Source: Adhaeribacter soli
GTDB lineage: Bacteria > Bacteroidota > Bacteroidia > Cytophagales > Hymenobacteraceae
NCBI RefSeq assembly: GCF_008727925.1
Contig: NZ_VTWT01000007.1
Span: 286,417 to 350,416 of the forward strand
Length of the DNA: 64,000 bases
Direction: 5' to 3'
Below are positions 33,303-43,070 of the stretch, one piece after another. The notes beneath the pieces are model-generated. The model ran no database searches. It saw only the letters and a list, made by a program, of their open reading frames with translations, and was not told the origin of the DNA. Position 1 is the stretch's first letter, and each line of letters starts with the position of its first letter. A program made the position numbers and the translations under genes.

Positions 33303-36222
33303 ATTCGATACCCGTAGCATGCTGGGCAACTTCCGGATTGTTGTAGGCTTCCAATGGCGTACAGGAGCAGATCAGGTTACGGTCGCCGTAAGCCGAATCG
33401 ATACGGGAAACGGTTGGCCAGAACTTGTTCGTGCGGCTGAATTCGTACGGATAAACGGCTTTTTCGCGGCTGTACGGACGATCCCAGTTTTCAGACAGGG
33501 CCAGTTCAGCAGTATGTGGCGCATGTTTCAGTACGTTGTTTTTCTGATCGGCAGCACCGTTTTCTACTTCCTCGATTTCCTTACGGATCGCGATCATGGC
33601 ATCACAGAAACGGTCCAGTTCTTCTTTGGCTTCCGATTCGGTTGGCTCCACCATTAGCGTGCCCGCTACCGGGAACGAAACGGTTGGCGCGTGGTAACCA
33701 TAATCCATCAAGCGCTTGGCAATATCTTCTACTTCTACGCCAAATTTCTTGAACGCACGGCAATCCAGGATCATTTCGTGAGCACAACGGCCGTTTTTAC
33801 CTACATAAAGTACCGGGTAATATTTCTCCAGACGGGCTTTGATGTAGTTTGCATTCATGATCGCCACTTTGGTAGCTTCGGTTAAGCCTTCGCCGCCCAT
33901 CATGGCAATGTAAGCGTAAGAAATCGGCAGAATAGAAGCCGAACCCCAAGGTGCTGCCGATACGGCATGGATCGCTTTCTCGCGGCCCATGTCTACTACG
34001 GCATGGCCTGGCAGATAAGGAGCAAGGTCTTTCACTACGCCTATCGGGCCAACGCCTGGTCCGCCGCCGCCGTGAGGAATGCAGAAGGTTTTGTGCAGGT
34101 TCAGGTGGCAAACGTCCGCGCCAATATTAGCCGGAGAAGTCAGACCAACCTGGGCATTCATGTTGGCGCCGTCCATGTACACACGGCCGCCGTTTTCGTG
34201 AATGATCTGGCAGATTTCGATGATGCTTTCTTCGTAAACGCCGTGGGTGGACGGATAAGTTACCATTAAGCAGCTCAGCTCGTTTTTGTACTGTTCGGCT
34301 TTGGCTTTCAGGTCGGCAACGTCGATGTTACCTTTCTCATCGCATTTCACGATCACTACTTTCATGCCGGCCATAACCGCCGAAGCCGGGTTGGTACCGT
34401 GGGCCGAAGAAGGAATTAAAGCCACGTTGCGGTGCGTATCGCCGTTCGCTTCGTGGTACGCTCTGATAACCATTAAGCCGGCATATTCGCCTTGCGCGCC
34501 GGAGTTCGGCTGAAGTGAAACCGCATCGAAACCGGTTGCCGCGCATAACCAGGATTCTAAATCAGAGAAGATCTGTTTATAACCTTTGGTCTGGTCGGCT
34601 GGGGCGAACGGGTGCATGTGGGCAATTTCCGGGAACGTAATCGGCATCATCTCAGCCGTAGCGTTCAGTTTCATAGTGCAGGAACCCAGCGGAATCATGC
34701 CGTGCGTTAACGAGAAGTCTTTGTTTTCCAGCTGCTTCATGTAACGCAGGATCTGGTGCTCGGAATGGTGCGCGTTGAACACGTCGGCAGTTAAATATTC
34801 CGATTTGCGGATCAAAGCTTCCGGCCAGGAAATGTAGGTTTCTTCGGCAATGGCTAAATTCGAAACGTCAGCTTTTTTACCGGCTACTTTGGCGAACACT
34901 TCCACGATCTCTTTTACTTCTTCCACATCCATGTTCTGGTGCAGGGAAATACCGATCTGGTTCTGACCGAAATAACGGAAGTTGATCTGAGCCGCTTCTG
35001 CTTCTTTGCGGATCGCGTTTACCATTTCGGCGTTTTCGGCTTTAATGTTCAGCGTATCGAAGAAGTTCTCGTTCAGCTGCTCGAAGCCTAGGCCTTTCAG
35101 TTGCTCGTTCAGCATTTGCGCCATTGAATGGGTGTTCAGACCGATGTATTTCAAACGACGCGGACCGTGATACGTGGCGTACATACCGGAAATTACGGCT
35201 AAAAGAACCTGCGCAGTACAGATGTTGGAAGTAGCTTTTTCGCGGCGGATGTGCTGTTCGCGGGTTTGCAGCGCCATGCGGTACGCTTTTTTGCCCTGTG
35301 CATCGATAGACTGGCCAATGATACGGCCCGGAATTACGCGTTTGAAAGCTTCTTTGGTAGCAAAATAACCCGCGTGCGGACCACCAAAGCCCATCGGAAC
35401 GCCGAATCGCTGGGTGGTTCCTACCGCAACGTCAGCGCCCATTTCGCCCGGCGAAGTAAGCAAGGTTAAGCTCAGGATATCGGCCGCAACGGCTACGAAC
35501 ATGTCGTTTTTGTGCGCTTCGGCAATGAAGGAAGTATAATCGAAAACTTCGCCGTCAGCAGCAGGATACTGTAAAATAGCACCGAATAAGGTTTCGTCGT
35601 TCAGGTTTGCTTCGCGGTGATCGCCGATTACCAGTTCAATGCCGATTGGCGTGGCGCGGCTCATCAGTACGTCGATGGTTTGCGGCAGCATCTGGTTGGA
35701 TACGAAGAAACGCTCGGCATTTTTGCGGGTACCTTTGCGGTTAGCGTGCAGCATGGCCATGGCTTCGGCAGCAGCAGTGCCTTCATCCAGTAAAGATGCG
35801 TTGGCGATCTCCATGCCGGTCAGGTCCATTACCATGGTCTGGTAATTGATCAAAGCCTCTAAACGGCCCTGGGCAATTTCGGCCTGATACGGGGTATAAG
35901 CGGTGTACCAGCCCGGGTTTTCCAGAATGTTGCGCTGAATTACCGGCGGAATGATGGTATCGTGGTAGCCTAAGCCGATGTACGATTTGAAAACTTTATT
36001 TTGCTTGGCTATCGCGCTGAACTTCCGCAGGAAATCGCGCTCGGTTAAACCAGCCGGAATGTTCAGCGGGTTTTTCAGGCGGATGGCCGGGGGAATGGTT
36101 TCGTCGATGAGGGTATCTAAGGAGTCGGTGCCGATGGTGCTCAGCATGTCCTGCATCTGCTGCTTGGTGGGGCCGTTATGGCGCTCTTTAAACACGTCGG
36201 CAGGTTTGGTTTTGAATATCAT
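33301..36222 (-). CDS. gcvP: Glycine dehydrogenase (decarboxylating), single chain
   Basis: P-protein of the glycine cleavage system: decarboxylates glycine with PLP and passes aminomethyl to the lipoyl arm of GcvH. 973 aa, the fused form in which both halves have the fold but only the C-terminal half binds PLP through the Lys in '[19 protein letters not shown]'. The start '[17 protein letters not shown]' is typical. gcvH and gcvT are not adjacent. A candidate -7 box (TACTTTTG, plus-strand 36303-36310) lies about 80 nt upstream. The nearest lipoate gene, lipA, is 1 kb away. Confidence 0.98.
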   Translation of the reverse strand: MIFKTKPADVFKERHNGPTKQQMQDMLSTIGTDSLDTLIDETIPPAIRLKNPLNIPAGLTERDFLRKFSAIAKQNKVFKSYIGLGYHDTIIPPVIQRNILENPGWYTAYTPYQAEIAQGRLEALINYQTMVMDLTGMEIANASLLDEGTAAAEAMAMLHANRKGTRKNAERFFVSNQMLPQTIDVLMSRATPIGIELVIGDHREANLNDETLFGAILQYPAADGEVFDYTSFIAEAHKNDMFVAVAADILSLTLLTSPGEMGADVAVGTTQRFGVPMGFGGPHAGYFATKEAFKRVIPGRIIGQSIDAQGKKAYRMALQTREQHIRREKATSNICTAQVLLAVISGMYATYHGPRRLKYIGLNTHSMAQMLNEQLKGLGFEQLNENFFDTLNIKAENAEMVNAIRKEAEAAQINFRYFGQNQIGISLHQNMDVEEVKEIVEVFAKVAGKKADVSNLAIAEETYISWPEALIRKSEYLTADVFNAHHSEHQILRYMKQLENKDFSLTHGMIPLGSCTMKLNATAEMMPITFPEIAHMHPFAPADQTKGYKQIFSDLESWLCAATGFDAVSLQPNSGAQGEYAGLMVIRAYHEANGDTHRNVALIPSSAHGTNPASAVMAGMKVVIVKCDEKGNIDVADLKAKAEQYKNELSCLMVTYPSTHGVYEESIIEICQIIHENGGRVYMDGANMNAQVGLTSPANIGADVCHLNLHKTFCIPHGGGGPGVGPIGVVKDLAPYLPGHAVVDMGREKAIHAVSAAPWGSASILPISYAYIAMMGGEGLTEATKVAIMNANYIKARLEKYYPVLYVGKNGRCAHEMILDCRAFKKFGVEVEDIAKRLMDYGYHAPTVSFPVAGTLMVEPTESEAKEELDRFCDAMIAIRKEIEEVENGAADQKNNVLKHAPHTAELALSENWDRPYSREKAVYPYEFSRTNKFWPTVSRIDSAYGDRNLICSCTPLEAYNNPEVAQHATGIE

Positions 36223-36302
36223 AAAAAGAGGATTTAAGGGAATAGCTTTTACGATGTAGCATTCAGTTAATTAACGTTTAAAAACGCTGCTGAATTCCAC
36301 GG

Positions 36303-36310
36303 CAAAAGTA
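36303..36310 (-). promoter_or_regulatory. Candidate -7 box of gcvP
   Basis: TACTTTTG on the minus strand matches TAnnTTTG exactly; the -33 position 19 nt upstream (TATT) is weak. Distance to the ATG is about 80 nt. Confidence 0.45.
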
Positions 36311-36354
36311 ACTTTATTTATTTTGATTTAATAGAAATGGAAATGAGGAAATTT

Positions 36355-36521
36355 ACCCCTCCCCGGCCCTCCCCTAAAAACAGGGGAGGGAGTTTTGGTT
36401 TGAATCAGGATTTTTTGTCTGAATAAGAATTTTCAGCATTTAAAGAATTTTCAGAATTGGTTTTGCCCGCACAAATAAAAAAAGCTCCCTCCCCTGTTTT
36501 TAGGGGAGGGCTGGGGTGGGG
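36355..36521. repeat. Inverted doublet of GGGGAGGG palindromes with a 9-nt-period tract between
   Basis: Element A 36355-36397 (CCCTCCCCT 36367-36375 / AGGGGAGGG 36382-36390) and element B 36482-36521 (36487-36495 / 36502-36510) are near-identical inverted copies, including the AAAAAC loop. Between them 36409-36460 is a 9-nt-period tract (GATTTTTTG, CATTTAAAG, AATTTTCAG units). The whole lies in the 359-nt gap between divergent genes; no gene visible. Confidence 0.9.
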
Positions 36522-36581
36522 TGAAAATTTTCTTAAATTTACGGCCGAACTCCCAATCTGAATTCCAAGCTTAATTTCAAA

Positions 36582-37796
36582 ATGACTAAACATAAGATCG
36601 GTATTGTAAAAGAAGGAAAAGTGCCTGTAGACAAACGGGTGCCCTTAACTCCTAAAAAGTGCGCTGAAACCCTGCAAACCTACCCGGATGTGGAAATTGT
36701 GGTGCAGCCGAGCCCGATCCGTTGTTTTAAAGACGAAGAATTTACCAAGTACGGCGTAAAACTGCAGGAAGACCTGACCGATTGCGACATTATTATGGGC
36801 GTGAAGGAAGTGCCGATCGAGCAGCTTATTCCGAATAAAACGTACCTGTTCTTTTCGCACACTATTAAAAAGCAGCCTTACAACCGCAAGCTGCTGCAGG
36901 CCATTCTGGAAAAGAACATCTGTCTGGTAGATTACGAAACCCTGACCGATAAAAAAGGCAACCGCATTGTGGCTTTTGGGCATTGGGCCGGCATTGTGGG
37001 CGCGTATAACGGTATTCTGACCTATGCTAAAAAGTGGAGCCTGTTCGACCTGAAACCTGCCTACCAGTGCGTGGATATGGAAGACATGCAGGAAGAATTC
37101 TTTAAGGTAAAGAACCTGCCGCCGATCAAGATAGCCATTACGGGCGGCGGAAGGGTGGCCACCGGCGCCAAGGAAGTGCTCGATATGATGGGCATTAAGA
37201 AAGTGAGCGTGTTCGACTATCTCTACAACAATTTCAACGAACCGGTTTACGCCCAGCTGCACTCTTCCGATTACAATACCCGCAAAGACGGCAAAGTTTG
37301 GGATTCTCCGGATTTCTACGCCAATCCGCAAGACTACAAAGCTACGTTCGATAAGTTTACCAAAGTTACCGATCTGCTGATTGCCTGTGCCTACTGGGAT
37401 CCGAAAGCGCCGAAACTGTTTACCGAAGACGAAATGCGGGAGCCCGGATTCAAGATAAATACCATTGCCGACGTAACCTGCGATATTGACGGCTCGATTC
37501 CCTGCACTAAGCGTTCGTCTACCATTCCCGATCCGGTATATGATTACAACCCCTGGACCTCGCACCTGGAGCCGCCTTACAACAAGCAGGGCAACATTAC
37601 CATTATGGCCGTAGATAACCTGCCCTGCGAACTTCCCCGCAACGCTTCCCGCGATTTCGGCCGCCAGCTGATCGATAACGTGTTCCCGTATTTATTAGGC
37701 GAAGACGATGGTACGATTGCCCGGGCTACCATTACCAGAGATGGCAAGTTGACGGAGAAGTATGCCTACCTGCAGGATTATGTGGATGGGAAGTAA
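36582..37796 (+). CDS. AlaDH/PNT-type NAD(P) oxidoreductase, saccharopine dehydrogenase-like
   Basis: 404 aa. The N-terminal 'KIGIVKEGKVPVDKRVPLTPKKC' matches alanine dehydrogenase / transhydrogenase N-domains, and the Rossmann motif 'IAITGGGRVATGAKEVLDMMGI' is typical of the LYS1-like saccharopine dehydrogenase branch. 'GHWAGIVGAYNG' is the conserved substrate-side segment. It probably oxidises an amino-acid-derived substrate with NAD(P)+. Whether that is lysine/saccharopine metabolism or another secondary amine cannot be told from sequence alone. No neighbouring lysine gene. Confidence 0.85.
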   Translation: MTKHKIGIVKEGKVPVDKRVPLTPKKCAETLQTYPDVEIVVQPSPIRCFKDEEFTKYGVKLQEDLTDCDIIMGVKEVPIEQLIPNKTYLFFSHTIKKQPYNRKLLQAILEKNICLVDYETLTDKKGNRIVAFGHWAGIVGAYNGILTYAKKWSLFDLKPAYQCVDMEDMQEEFFKVKNLPPIKIAITGGGRVATGAKEVLDMMGIKKVSVFDYLYNNFNEPVYAQLHSSDYNTRKDGKVWDSPDFYANPQDYKATFDKFTKVTDLLIACAYWDPKAPKLFTEDEMREPGFKINTIADVTCDIDGSIPCTKRSSTIPDPVYDYNPWTSHLEPPYNKQGNITIMAVDNLPCELPRNASRDFGRQLIDNVFPYLLGEDDGTIARATITRDGKLTEKYAYLQDYVDGK

Positions 37797-37809
37797 GTAG
37801 TTTTTAGCT

Positions 37810-37894
37810 CTTATGTTTTATTGCAACATTATTTAGATATCATAAACAATTGATTTTAAATAATGTTGCATTAGGGAAACTTCTAAAACATAAG
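37810..37894. promoter_or_regulatory. Nested inverted repeats upstream of the nuclease gene
   Basis: An inner perfect 14-nt inverted repeat (TGCAACATTATTTA at 37822-37835, complement at 37857-37870; 21-nt spacer) sits inside an outer perfect 11-nt one (CTTATGTTTTA at 37810-37820, complement 37884-37894). The right outer arm ends 3 nt before the ATG at 37898. It could be an operator, an mRNA hairpin that hides the start codon, or a relic of insertion. Confidence 0.75.
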
Positions 37895-37897
37895 ACT

Positions 37898-38998
37898 ATG
37901 GACTTTATTGATTCGATTAAGGCTTTGGGCGAGAAAGTTGCCCGCATGAAAGAAAGCATCCAGACGGAAGAAGCTACCAAAATGGCTTTCATTATGCCGT
38001 TTATTTCCGTGCTTGGTTACGATGTTTTCAATCCGCACGAGGTGGTTCCGGAGTACATTGCCGACTTGGGAATTAAGAAGGGGGAGAAGGTAGACTATTG
38101 CATTCTGAAAGATAATAACCCGATCATTATCATTGAATGCAAGCATTGGAAAGAAGACCTGAACGTTCATAATTCCCAGCTTCACCGCTATTTTCACGTT
38201 ACTTCTTCCCGTTTCGGCATTCTTACCAATGGTATCATTTATAAGTTTTATACCGATCTGGAAGAATCGAACAAAATGGACGACAAGCCATTCTGGGAAT
38301 TCAACATTACCGATATCAGCGAAGCCAACGTTTTTGAACTGAAGAAGTACCAGCGCAATGCGTTTAATGTCGAAAATATTCTGAGTTCGGCTACCGAGCT
38401 GAAGTACGCCAAAGAGATCCGCCGGATAATGCTGGAAGAGCTGAATCAGCCTACCGATACTTTTGTGAAGCATTTCGGAAAGCAAATTCATACCGGCCCG
38501 ATGACGGCTAAAATAATGGAGCAATTTACGGCCGTGGTGAAGAAAAGCCTGAACAACCTGATCAGCGATATGATCAGCGACCGGCTTAAATCTGCCTTGT
38601 CGAATGAGGCTTACCGCGAATTAGCGACTGTTTCGGAACAGGTGAACGAAGACGTAACGGTTACGCCGGTTAAAGAAGCGGAAACCAAAGTAGTAACCCA
38701 CGAAATAGAAAAGGAAGCTTATTTTATAATCCGGTCGATCTTGCGTACTAAAATGGATGCGAACAGAATTGTGCACCGCGATACGCAAAGCTATTTCGGT
38801 ATTCTGCTTGACGATAATAACCGGAAACCGATCTGCCGCTTATTTCTGGAAAGCAGCCGAAAACAAATGGTAATGTTCGATGAAAACCGGAAAGAAATTA
38901 AGGTTGAATTAGCGAGCCTGGATGATATTTATAAGTATGCAGACAATTTAATTGCCACAGCCTGCAGTTACGATACGAAAAAGGAACTGGCATCCTGA
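37898..38998 (+). CDS. Orphan HsdR_N-type nuclease-like protein
   Basis: 366 aa from ATG 37898 (an upstream start would lie within the inverted repeats). The N-terminal ~170 residues carry a PD-(D/E)xK nuclease core as in the type I restriction subunit N-terminus: 'EKVDYCIL' (Asp) followed by 'IIIIECKHWKEDL' (ExK), then 'GILTNGIIYKFY'. The C-terminal part (about 275-355, 'YFIIRSILRT', 'YFGILLDDNNRKPICRLFL') is a conserved accessory domain of such proteins. There is no helicase motor, and no methylase or specificity subunit nearby. A defence or repair role is possible but unproven. Confidence 0.82.
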   Translation: MDFIDSIKALGEKVARMKESIQTEEATKMAFIMPFISVLGYDVFNPHEVVPEYIADLGIKKGEKVDYCILKDNNPIIIIECKHWKEDLNVHNSQLHRYFHVTSSRFGILTNGIIYKFYTDLEESNKMDDKPFWEFNITDISEANVFELKKYQRNAFNVENILSSATELKYAKEIRRIMLEELNQPTDTFVKHFGKQIHTGPMTAKIMEQFTAVVKKSLNNLISDMISDRLKSALSNEAYRELATVSEQVNEDVTVTPVKEAETKVVTHEIEKEAYFIIRSILRTKMDANRIVHRDTQSYFGILLDDNNRKPICRLFLESSRKQMVMFDENRKEIKVELASLDDIYKYADNLIATACSYDTKKELAS

Positions 38999-39150
38999 AA
39001 ATTAAAGAACAGTGGTTACCAAAGTAGCTGCTGTTTTTTTTTGCCTTCTTCCTACAAATTCCGGACATTTCCGATTTTAATCCTTTCTATTAGCCCCGGT
39101 TTTTTTTTGCCCATCCCGAAAATAACATAATTGTTTTCTGTAATAACACC

Positions 39151-39158
39151 TATATTTG
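39151..39158 (+). promoter_or_regulatory. Candidate -7 box (TATATTTG)
   Basis: Exact TAnnTTTG match 21 nt before ATG 39180; the -33 region is only a partial match (ATTG near 39130-39133). Confidence 0.5.
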
Positions 39159-39179
39159 ATATAGCATAAGTTGCGCCGG

Positions 39180-39842
39180 ATGAAGAAAAATTATTTTGGT
39201 TACAGGCCTTGCCTTTACCTGATCGCTGTTCTGTTTATGGGCTGCACCCAGAATCTGAATACGCAACAGATCTATAAGCCAGGCAGAGAGTGGATCTATC
39301 AGGTTTCTGAGTTCGATTCCAAAGGCGGATTAGTAGATTCGTTTAGTTTTCCTTTGAAAGTGCTGGAAGGGACATTTTTCTTGCAAACGCAAATTCAGTA
39401 TTCGGTAACCGAGCATAAGCCGGATGGAAGTAAAATTGAAACTTCTGAAACTACCGGCGTGGCGGAATTGGAAGATAAAATCTGGCTGCATCCTTTCAGA
39501 AGCGGGAGTTTACGCATTACCGAGCTTGCCCCTTTCCCGGAAATAAGGCTGCCGGCAGCAATCGGGAAAACCTGGAACAGCACCATTACGATTGGCCCCG
39601 GCTGGAAAGAATGGGCCGGTAAAAAAGTTGAGAATAGATACCATATTACGGATACAACTTCAATAAGAACGCCTTTCCGGAAATTTGAAAATGCCTGGAA
39701 GATAACGGGAACCGGTACCAGCGAGCTGGGGGTTTATAAAGTTTCGCATTACTTCCACGATAAATATGGTTTTGTGGCTACGCATTATCAGAAACCAAGC
39801 GGCGAAAAAGTTTTTGTAGAATTAAAAGAGGTGAATTTTTAA
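39180..39842 (+). CDS. Lipoprotein of unknown function (220 aa)
   Basis: ATG 39180 gives a lipoprotein signal ('KNYFGYRPCLYLIAVLFMGC', Cys at about residue 22). The mature part is beta-rich ('REWIYQVSEFDSKGGLVDSF', 'TQIQYSVTEHKPDGSKIETS', 'YKVSHYFHDKYGFVATHY'), reminiscent of lipoprotein barrel or jelly-roll domains, but no named family is recognised. An in-frame TTG three codons upstream is less likely. It stands alone between the nuclease gene and a convergent T9SS cargo gene. Confidence 0.75.
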   Translation: MKKNYFGYRPCLYLIAVLFMGCTQNLNTQQIYKPGREWIYQVSEFDSKGGLVDSFSFPLKVLEGTFFLQTQIQYSVTEHKPDGSKIETSETTGVAELEDKIWLHPFRSGSLRITELAPFPEIRLPAAIGKTWNSTITIGPGWKEWAGKKVENRYHITDTTSIRTPFRKFENAWKITGTGTSELGVYKVSHYFHDKYGFVATHYQKPSGEKVFVELKEVNF

Positions 39843-39883
39843 AGCCGATCCGTTACTTTTTCCTTTGAAACGCTACCATTTTC

Positions 39884-41809
39884 TCAATTCCCAATCAACT
39901 CCACCCAGCCCTTTTTTATTTTCTGCTGCCCCTTAAAATCCGCGTATTTTACCAGGTAATAATAAACCCCATCCGCTGCTTTTTTGCCGTTTACCCTACC
40001 GTTCCAGCCTTTACTCACTTCGGCAGTTTCAGAGATAAGCTGGCCCCAACGGTTGAAGATCTTTAAAGTTCCGGAAGCCACGCCGCACATTTCCATGGGC
40101 ATAAAAGCATCGTTGCGGCCGTCGTTGTTCGGCGTAAAAATGTTCGGCAGCACCAGCTTTTCGTGATCGCCGATCTGTACACTGAAATTTTTCGTACAGT
40201 TGCGGTAAGTAATTAAAACCTCGTAGATGCCGGGTTTGGTGGCGCGGTAAACGGCGTCGGTAGAGCCGTCCTGCCACTGGTACGTAGCGCCGGGTATTTC
40301 AGCATTTATGAAAACCGGCTTATGCTGGCAAAGGACTGTATCGGTGGTTAAAGCGGGTTGCGGGAAAGGGACTTCGGAAACCGTAATGGTGTCGGAGGCG
40401 GTCAAGGAACTGCAAGTGTTGGAGGCCTGCAACCAGTATTTACCAGGCTTTTTTACCACAATAGCAGGAGTGGTTTCGCCGGTAGACCAGCGAAAGGCGT
40501 TCCAGGCGGCGCCTGAATTATCTTTCAGCAGTAAAGAGGAGCCCGCGCATAAAAGGCTGTCGGCTTGAATGTTTACTGGTGCCGGAATAATGCTGCTGCA
40601 ATGCGACGTAACGGTGTTGGGAATAGGAATAACAGGGTAGGTCTTATTTACCACGTTAGAAGTATGAGAAAGGGTAAAAGAGGTGACGGGGTTGCTGGTT
40701 ACCGGTTCGCTAGTAACGGTGGTAGTAATGGTGGTGTCGCAACCGGTTTTCAACTGGTTATCGGTTTTGGAAAAAAACAGCCGCGAGTTGTTGGAAAGGC
40801 CTATGTAACAGGTGCCAGCGAAAAGGGTAGTGTTTTCGTCGGAAAAACCTACATGGTTACCTCTGAAACCACCCATACTTGGTTTAAAATTAAGTGCGCC
40901 TTGTTTTACAATATTTAGTTCTTTATCGAATTCGATCACGTTCGGGAACCCGTTCTTGTTAAATACCCCCACAAAATTTCCGTTGCTTTTCGGGTATAGC
41001 AGCGACGAAAGACCTGAATAATCTAATACCTTCCGGCCGCCCCAAAGCAAATTCCCTTGTTTATCTACTTTGTGAAAGCTTATCTTGTTGTTCGGCATGC
41101 TGGTACCGGTAAAAATATAGCCATCGCTTACCTCTATCGGCGGGAAATAGTAATCGGAAGCACCTATATTTTTAGCCCATTGTACATTGCCGGCATTGTC
41201 GGTTTTTACAAATGCATTGCCAAACCGGGCCAGAACCCCGTTGTCGGACGTAGAAATGGCGCCACCCCAGATCGGACCATAATCGTAAAATCTGGTCCAG
41301 CGGATATTGCCGTTTGCATCGAGCCTGGTAATAGCGTTGTAGCCCACATTGGGGCTGATATGATTTACATTGGCGGCCATAATAAAATCGCCATCCGCGG
41401 TTTCGGTAATGGTATAAGGGAAATGTATATAATCCGGATCGTTATATTCTTTGCTCCAGATTATAGTGCCGTTAGCCGAAAGCAGGGTAACGGAAGTGCT
41501 GTAAATTGTACCGTTTGGTATCTGGTTAAGTAAAATAAAGCCACCATTTCGGGTTTGGTTGATATCGCCGGGGTAAGACCTTCGTTTAGAAATTTTATAT
41601 TGCTTAGCCCACTCCGTCTCGCCGCAACTGTTAAATTTATAAAGCATCAGGCTGTCTGAGGAAAAAACGGCTATTCCCTGGTCGGCAGTCTGGAATACCC
41701 GCACATCCCGTCCGAAGTTTAATCCCGAAATGCTTTTTACAAACGTACTTTGACCGCTTGCTGCTTTATAAAAGAAGAGCAAAAAGAGGATAACCGGCAG
41801 TTTTTTCAT
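39884..41809 (-). CDS. T9SS type B (gliding-motility-type) cargo protein
   Basis: 641 aa with a signal peptide (MKKLPVILFLLFFYKAASGQ). The N-terminal half is a repeated propeller-like region ('DGDFIMAANVNH', 'NGNIRWTRFYDYG', 'AGNVQWAKNIG'). Ig/PKD-like segments follow ('SLLLKDNSGAAWNAFRWSTG', 'ATYQWQDGSTD'). The C-terminal ~90 residues are the CHU_C / type B sorting domain ('PNIFTPNNDGRNDAFMP', 'LKIFNRWGQLISE', 'GWNGRVNGKKAADGVYYYLV'). It is predicted to be secreted by T9SS and held on the cell surface. Similar propeller start and different sorting domain compared with the left-edge protein. Confidence 0.9.
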   Translation of the reverse strand: MKKLPVILFLLFFYKAASGQSTFVKSISGLNFGRDVRVFQTADQGIAVFSSDSLMLYKFNSCGETEWAKQYKISKRRSYPGDINQTRNGGFILLNQIPNGTIYSTSVTLLSANGTIIWSKEYNDPDYIHFPYTITETADGDFIMAANVNHISPNVGYNAITRLDANGNIRWTRFYDYGPIWGGAISTSDNGVLARFGNAFVKTDNAGNVQWAKNIGASDYYFPPIEVSDGYIFTGTSMPNNKISFHKVDKQGNLLWGGRKVLDYSGLSSLLYPKSNGNFVGVFNKNGFPNVIEFDKELNIVKQGALNFKPSMGGFRGNHVGFSDENTTLFAGTCYIGLSNNSRLFFSKTDNQLKTGCDTTITTTVTSEPVTSNPVTSFTLSHTSNVVNKTYPVIPIPNTVTSHCSSIIPAPVNIQADSLLCAGSSLLLKDNSGAAWNAFRWSTGETTPAIVVKKPGKYWLQASNTCSSLTASDTITVSEVPFPQPALTTDTVLCQHKPVFINAEIPGATYQWQDGSTDAVYRATKPGIYEVLITYRNCTKNFSVQIGDHEKLVLPNIFTPNNDGRNDAFMPMEMCGVASGTLKIFNRWGQLISETAEVSKGWNGRVNGKKAADGVYYYLVKYADFKGQQKIKKGWVELIGN

Positions 41810-42063
41810 AGGAGCAGGGTAGTAGCCGTTAAGGTTGCTGGCTTTTCAGAAAGACGCAGCAAGCGCCGGAAACGTGGCCTGGCTATCCTTAAAATTTTCA
41901 GATCAGGCTTAAAATCAGCAGCTAAAACAGAGAACGGGAAAATCTGTAAGATTACAAGGTTGGTTTTTCAGAAAGAAGTCCCAGTCTGAAAATCTTGATG
42001 CGCGTCAAGGTTTATTTTTCAGCGGTAACCCACCTTTGTCCTGTACTTTAAAGTTAAAAGATC

Positions 42064-42501
42064 ATGAAAAAACAAAGCACAGTAATGGTGGCAGCCAAAG
42101 GATTTATCCTGCTATCGGCCTTGAGTTTATTATCGGTAAGTTTAATGGCCTTTGCCAGCCCCCAGGCGGTAATGGACCTGGTGCAGGTGAAACTCGGGAA
42201 TACCGATGCGTATAGTTCTATTCGCGGCGTGTACGGCGGCGTAGGCATGACACTGGTAATAACGCTTATTTATTTGATGCTGAAAGATGCCCGGAAAGGA
42301 TTGGCGTTTTTAATGCTGCTCTGGGGCTTTTATGCTCTTTCCCGTACCATTACCATTTTCTCGGAAGGGGCTTTGGGCGAATTCGGATCGCAATGGCTGG
42401 TAATAGAATCGGTATTTTTTATAATAGCAACGGGGTTGTTTATGGGTACCCGGAAAAGCGTTCCGGCGCGTGCGGGTTTGGATCTGAGCGTAAGCGTTTA
42501 A
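42064..42501 (+). CDS. DUF4345-family membrane protein
   Basis: 145 aa with four predicted membrane segments ('GFILLSALSLLSVSLMAFA', 'VGMTLVITLIYLML', 'LAFLMLLWGFYALSRTI', 'WLVIESVFFIIATGLFMG') and the family phrase 'AYSSIRGVYGGVGM'. DUF4345 proteins are small inner-membrane proteins of unknown biochemical role. It starts 254 nt from the divergent T9SS cargo gene and is convergent with cbpM. Confidence 0.85.
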   Translation: MKKQSTVMVAAKGFILLSALSLLSVSLMAFASPQAVMDLVQVKLGNTDAYSSIRGVYGGVGMTLVITLIYLMLKDARKGLAFLMLLWGFYALSRTITIFSEGALGEFGSQWLVIESVFFIIATGLFMGTRKSVPARAGLDLSVSV

Positions 42502-42572
42502 GAAAATGAGTTGTTGAGGCTTCAGAAAGCATGGGTAAAATTACCTGTGCTTTTCTGTTTACGGGCAGCTGC

Positions 42573-42917
42573 TTAAACTTCACTTTCCAAGTCATTAACC
42601 TGGTTGCCCGTGCCGAATAAACGCAGATCCTGCTCCTGTTCCAGTTGGCGCAAGCGGTAGCGGATCGTTTCCAGTTCCGAATTTATGGAAAGCATTTGAT
42701 CGCGCATGTTCAGGATAATTTCCAGGCCCTCTTTATTGATGCCCAGCTCGGTGTGCAGCCGCAACATGCGTTCGGCCTTCTCAATTTCTTCGGCCGGTAA
42801 ATAAACCTGCTGTTCCTGTTGCTGCAATCGTACCAATCCAAAATCGGCAAACTCGCGGATGAGTTCTACCTGAACGCCATGGTACGTACAAAATTCCTCG
42901 ATCGCGATGTAATTCAT
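42573..42917 (-). CDS. cbpM: Chaperone modulator CbpM
   Basis: 114 aa MerR-like modulator: 'YIAIEEFCTYHGVQVELIREFADFGLVRL' is the helix-turn-helix-like start, followed by a long coiled-coil-like helix ('LHTELGINKEGLEIILNMRDQM'). CbpM binds the J domain of CbpA and blocks its stimulation of DnaK. It follows cbpA on the same strand, separated by 153 nt that are largely filled by two 7-nt-period tracts, one abutting each gene. Confidence 0.88.
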   Translation of the reverse strand: MNYIAIEEFCTYHGVQVELIREFADFGLVRLQQQEQQVYLPAEEIEKAERMLRLHTELGINKEGLEIILNMRDQMLSINSELETIRYRLRQLEQEQDLRLFGTGNQVNDLESEV

Positions 42918-42922
42918 TTTTT

Positions 42923-42957
42923 TTGGATGTTAGAAATTAGACATTAGATTTTAGACT
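42923..42957 (-). repeat. 7-nt-period tract upstream of cbpM
   Basis: Plus-strand heptads TTGGATG TTAGAAA TTAGACA TTAGATT TTAGACT, beginning 5 nt from the cbpM start codon. Confidence 0.85.
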
Positions 42958-42991
42958 TTCGAAAACGCTAAGCATCTGGCTCGGAAAAGTC

Positions 42992-43070
42992 AATTAACAA
43001 ACAACAATTAACAAACAACAATTAGCAATTAACAATTAGCAATTAACAATTAGCAATTAACAATCAATAA
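42992..43070 (-). repeat. Eleven-unit 7-nt-period tract abutting the cbpA stop codon
   Basis: Plus-strand heptads of AATTAAC, AAACAAC and AATTAGC types, alternating AATTAGC/AATTAAC three times, and ending AATCAAT next to the stop codon (43071-43073). It is the longest and most regular periodic tract in the window. Confidence 0.9.

Noticed and set aside
42992..43070. CRISPR-like direct repeats
   Set aside because: The unit is only 7 nt, there are no spacers of constant length and no cas genes are present.
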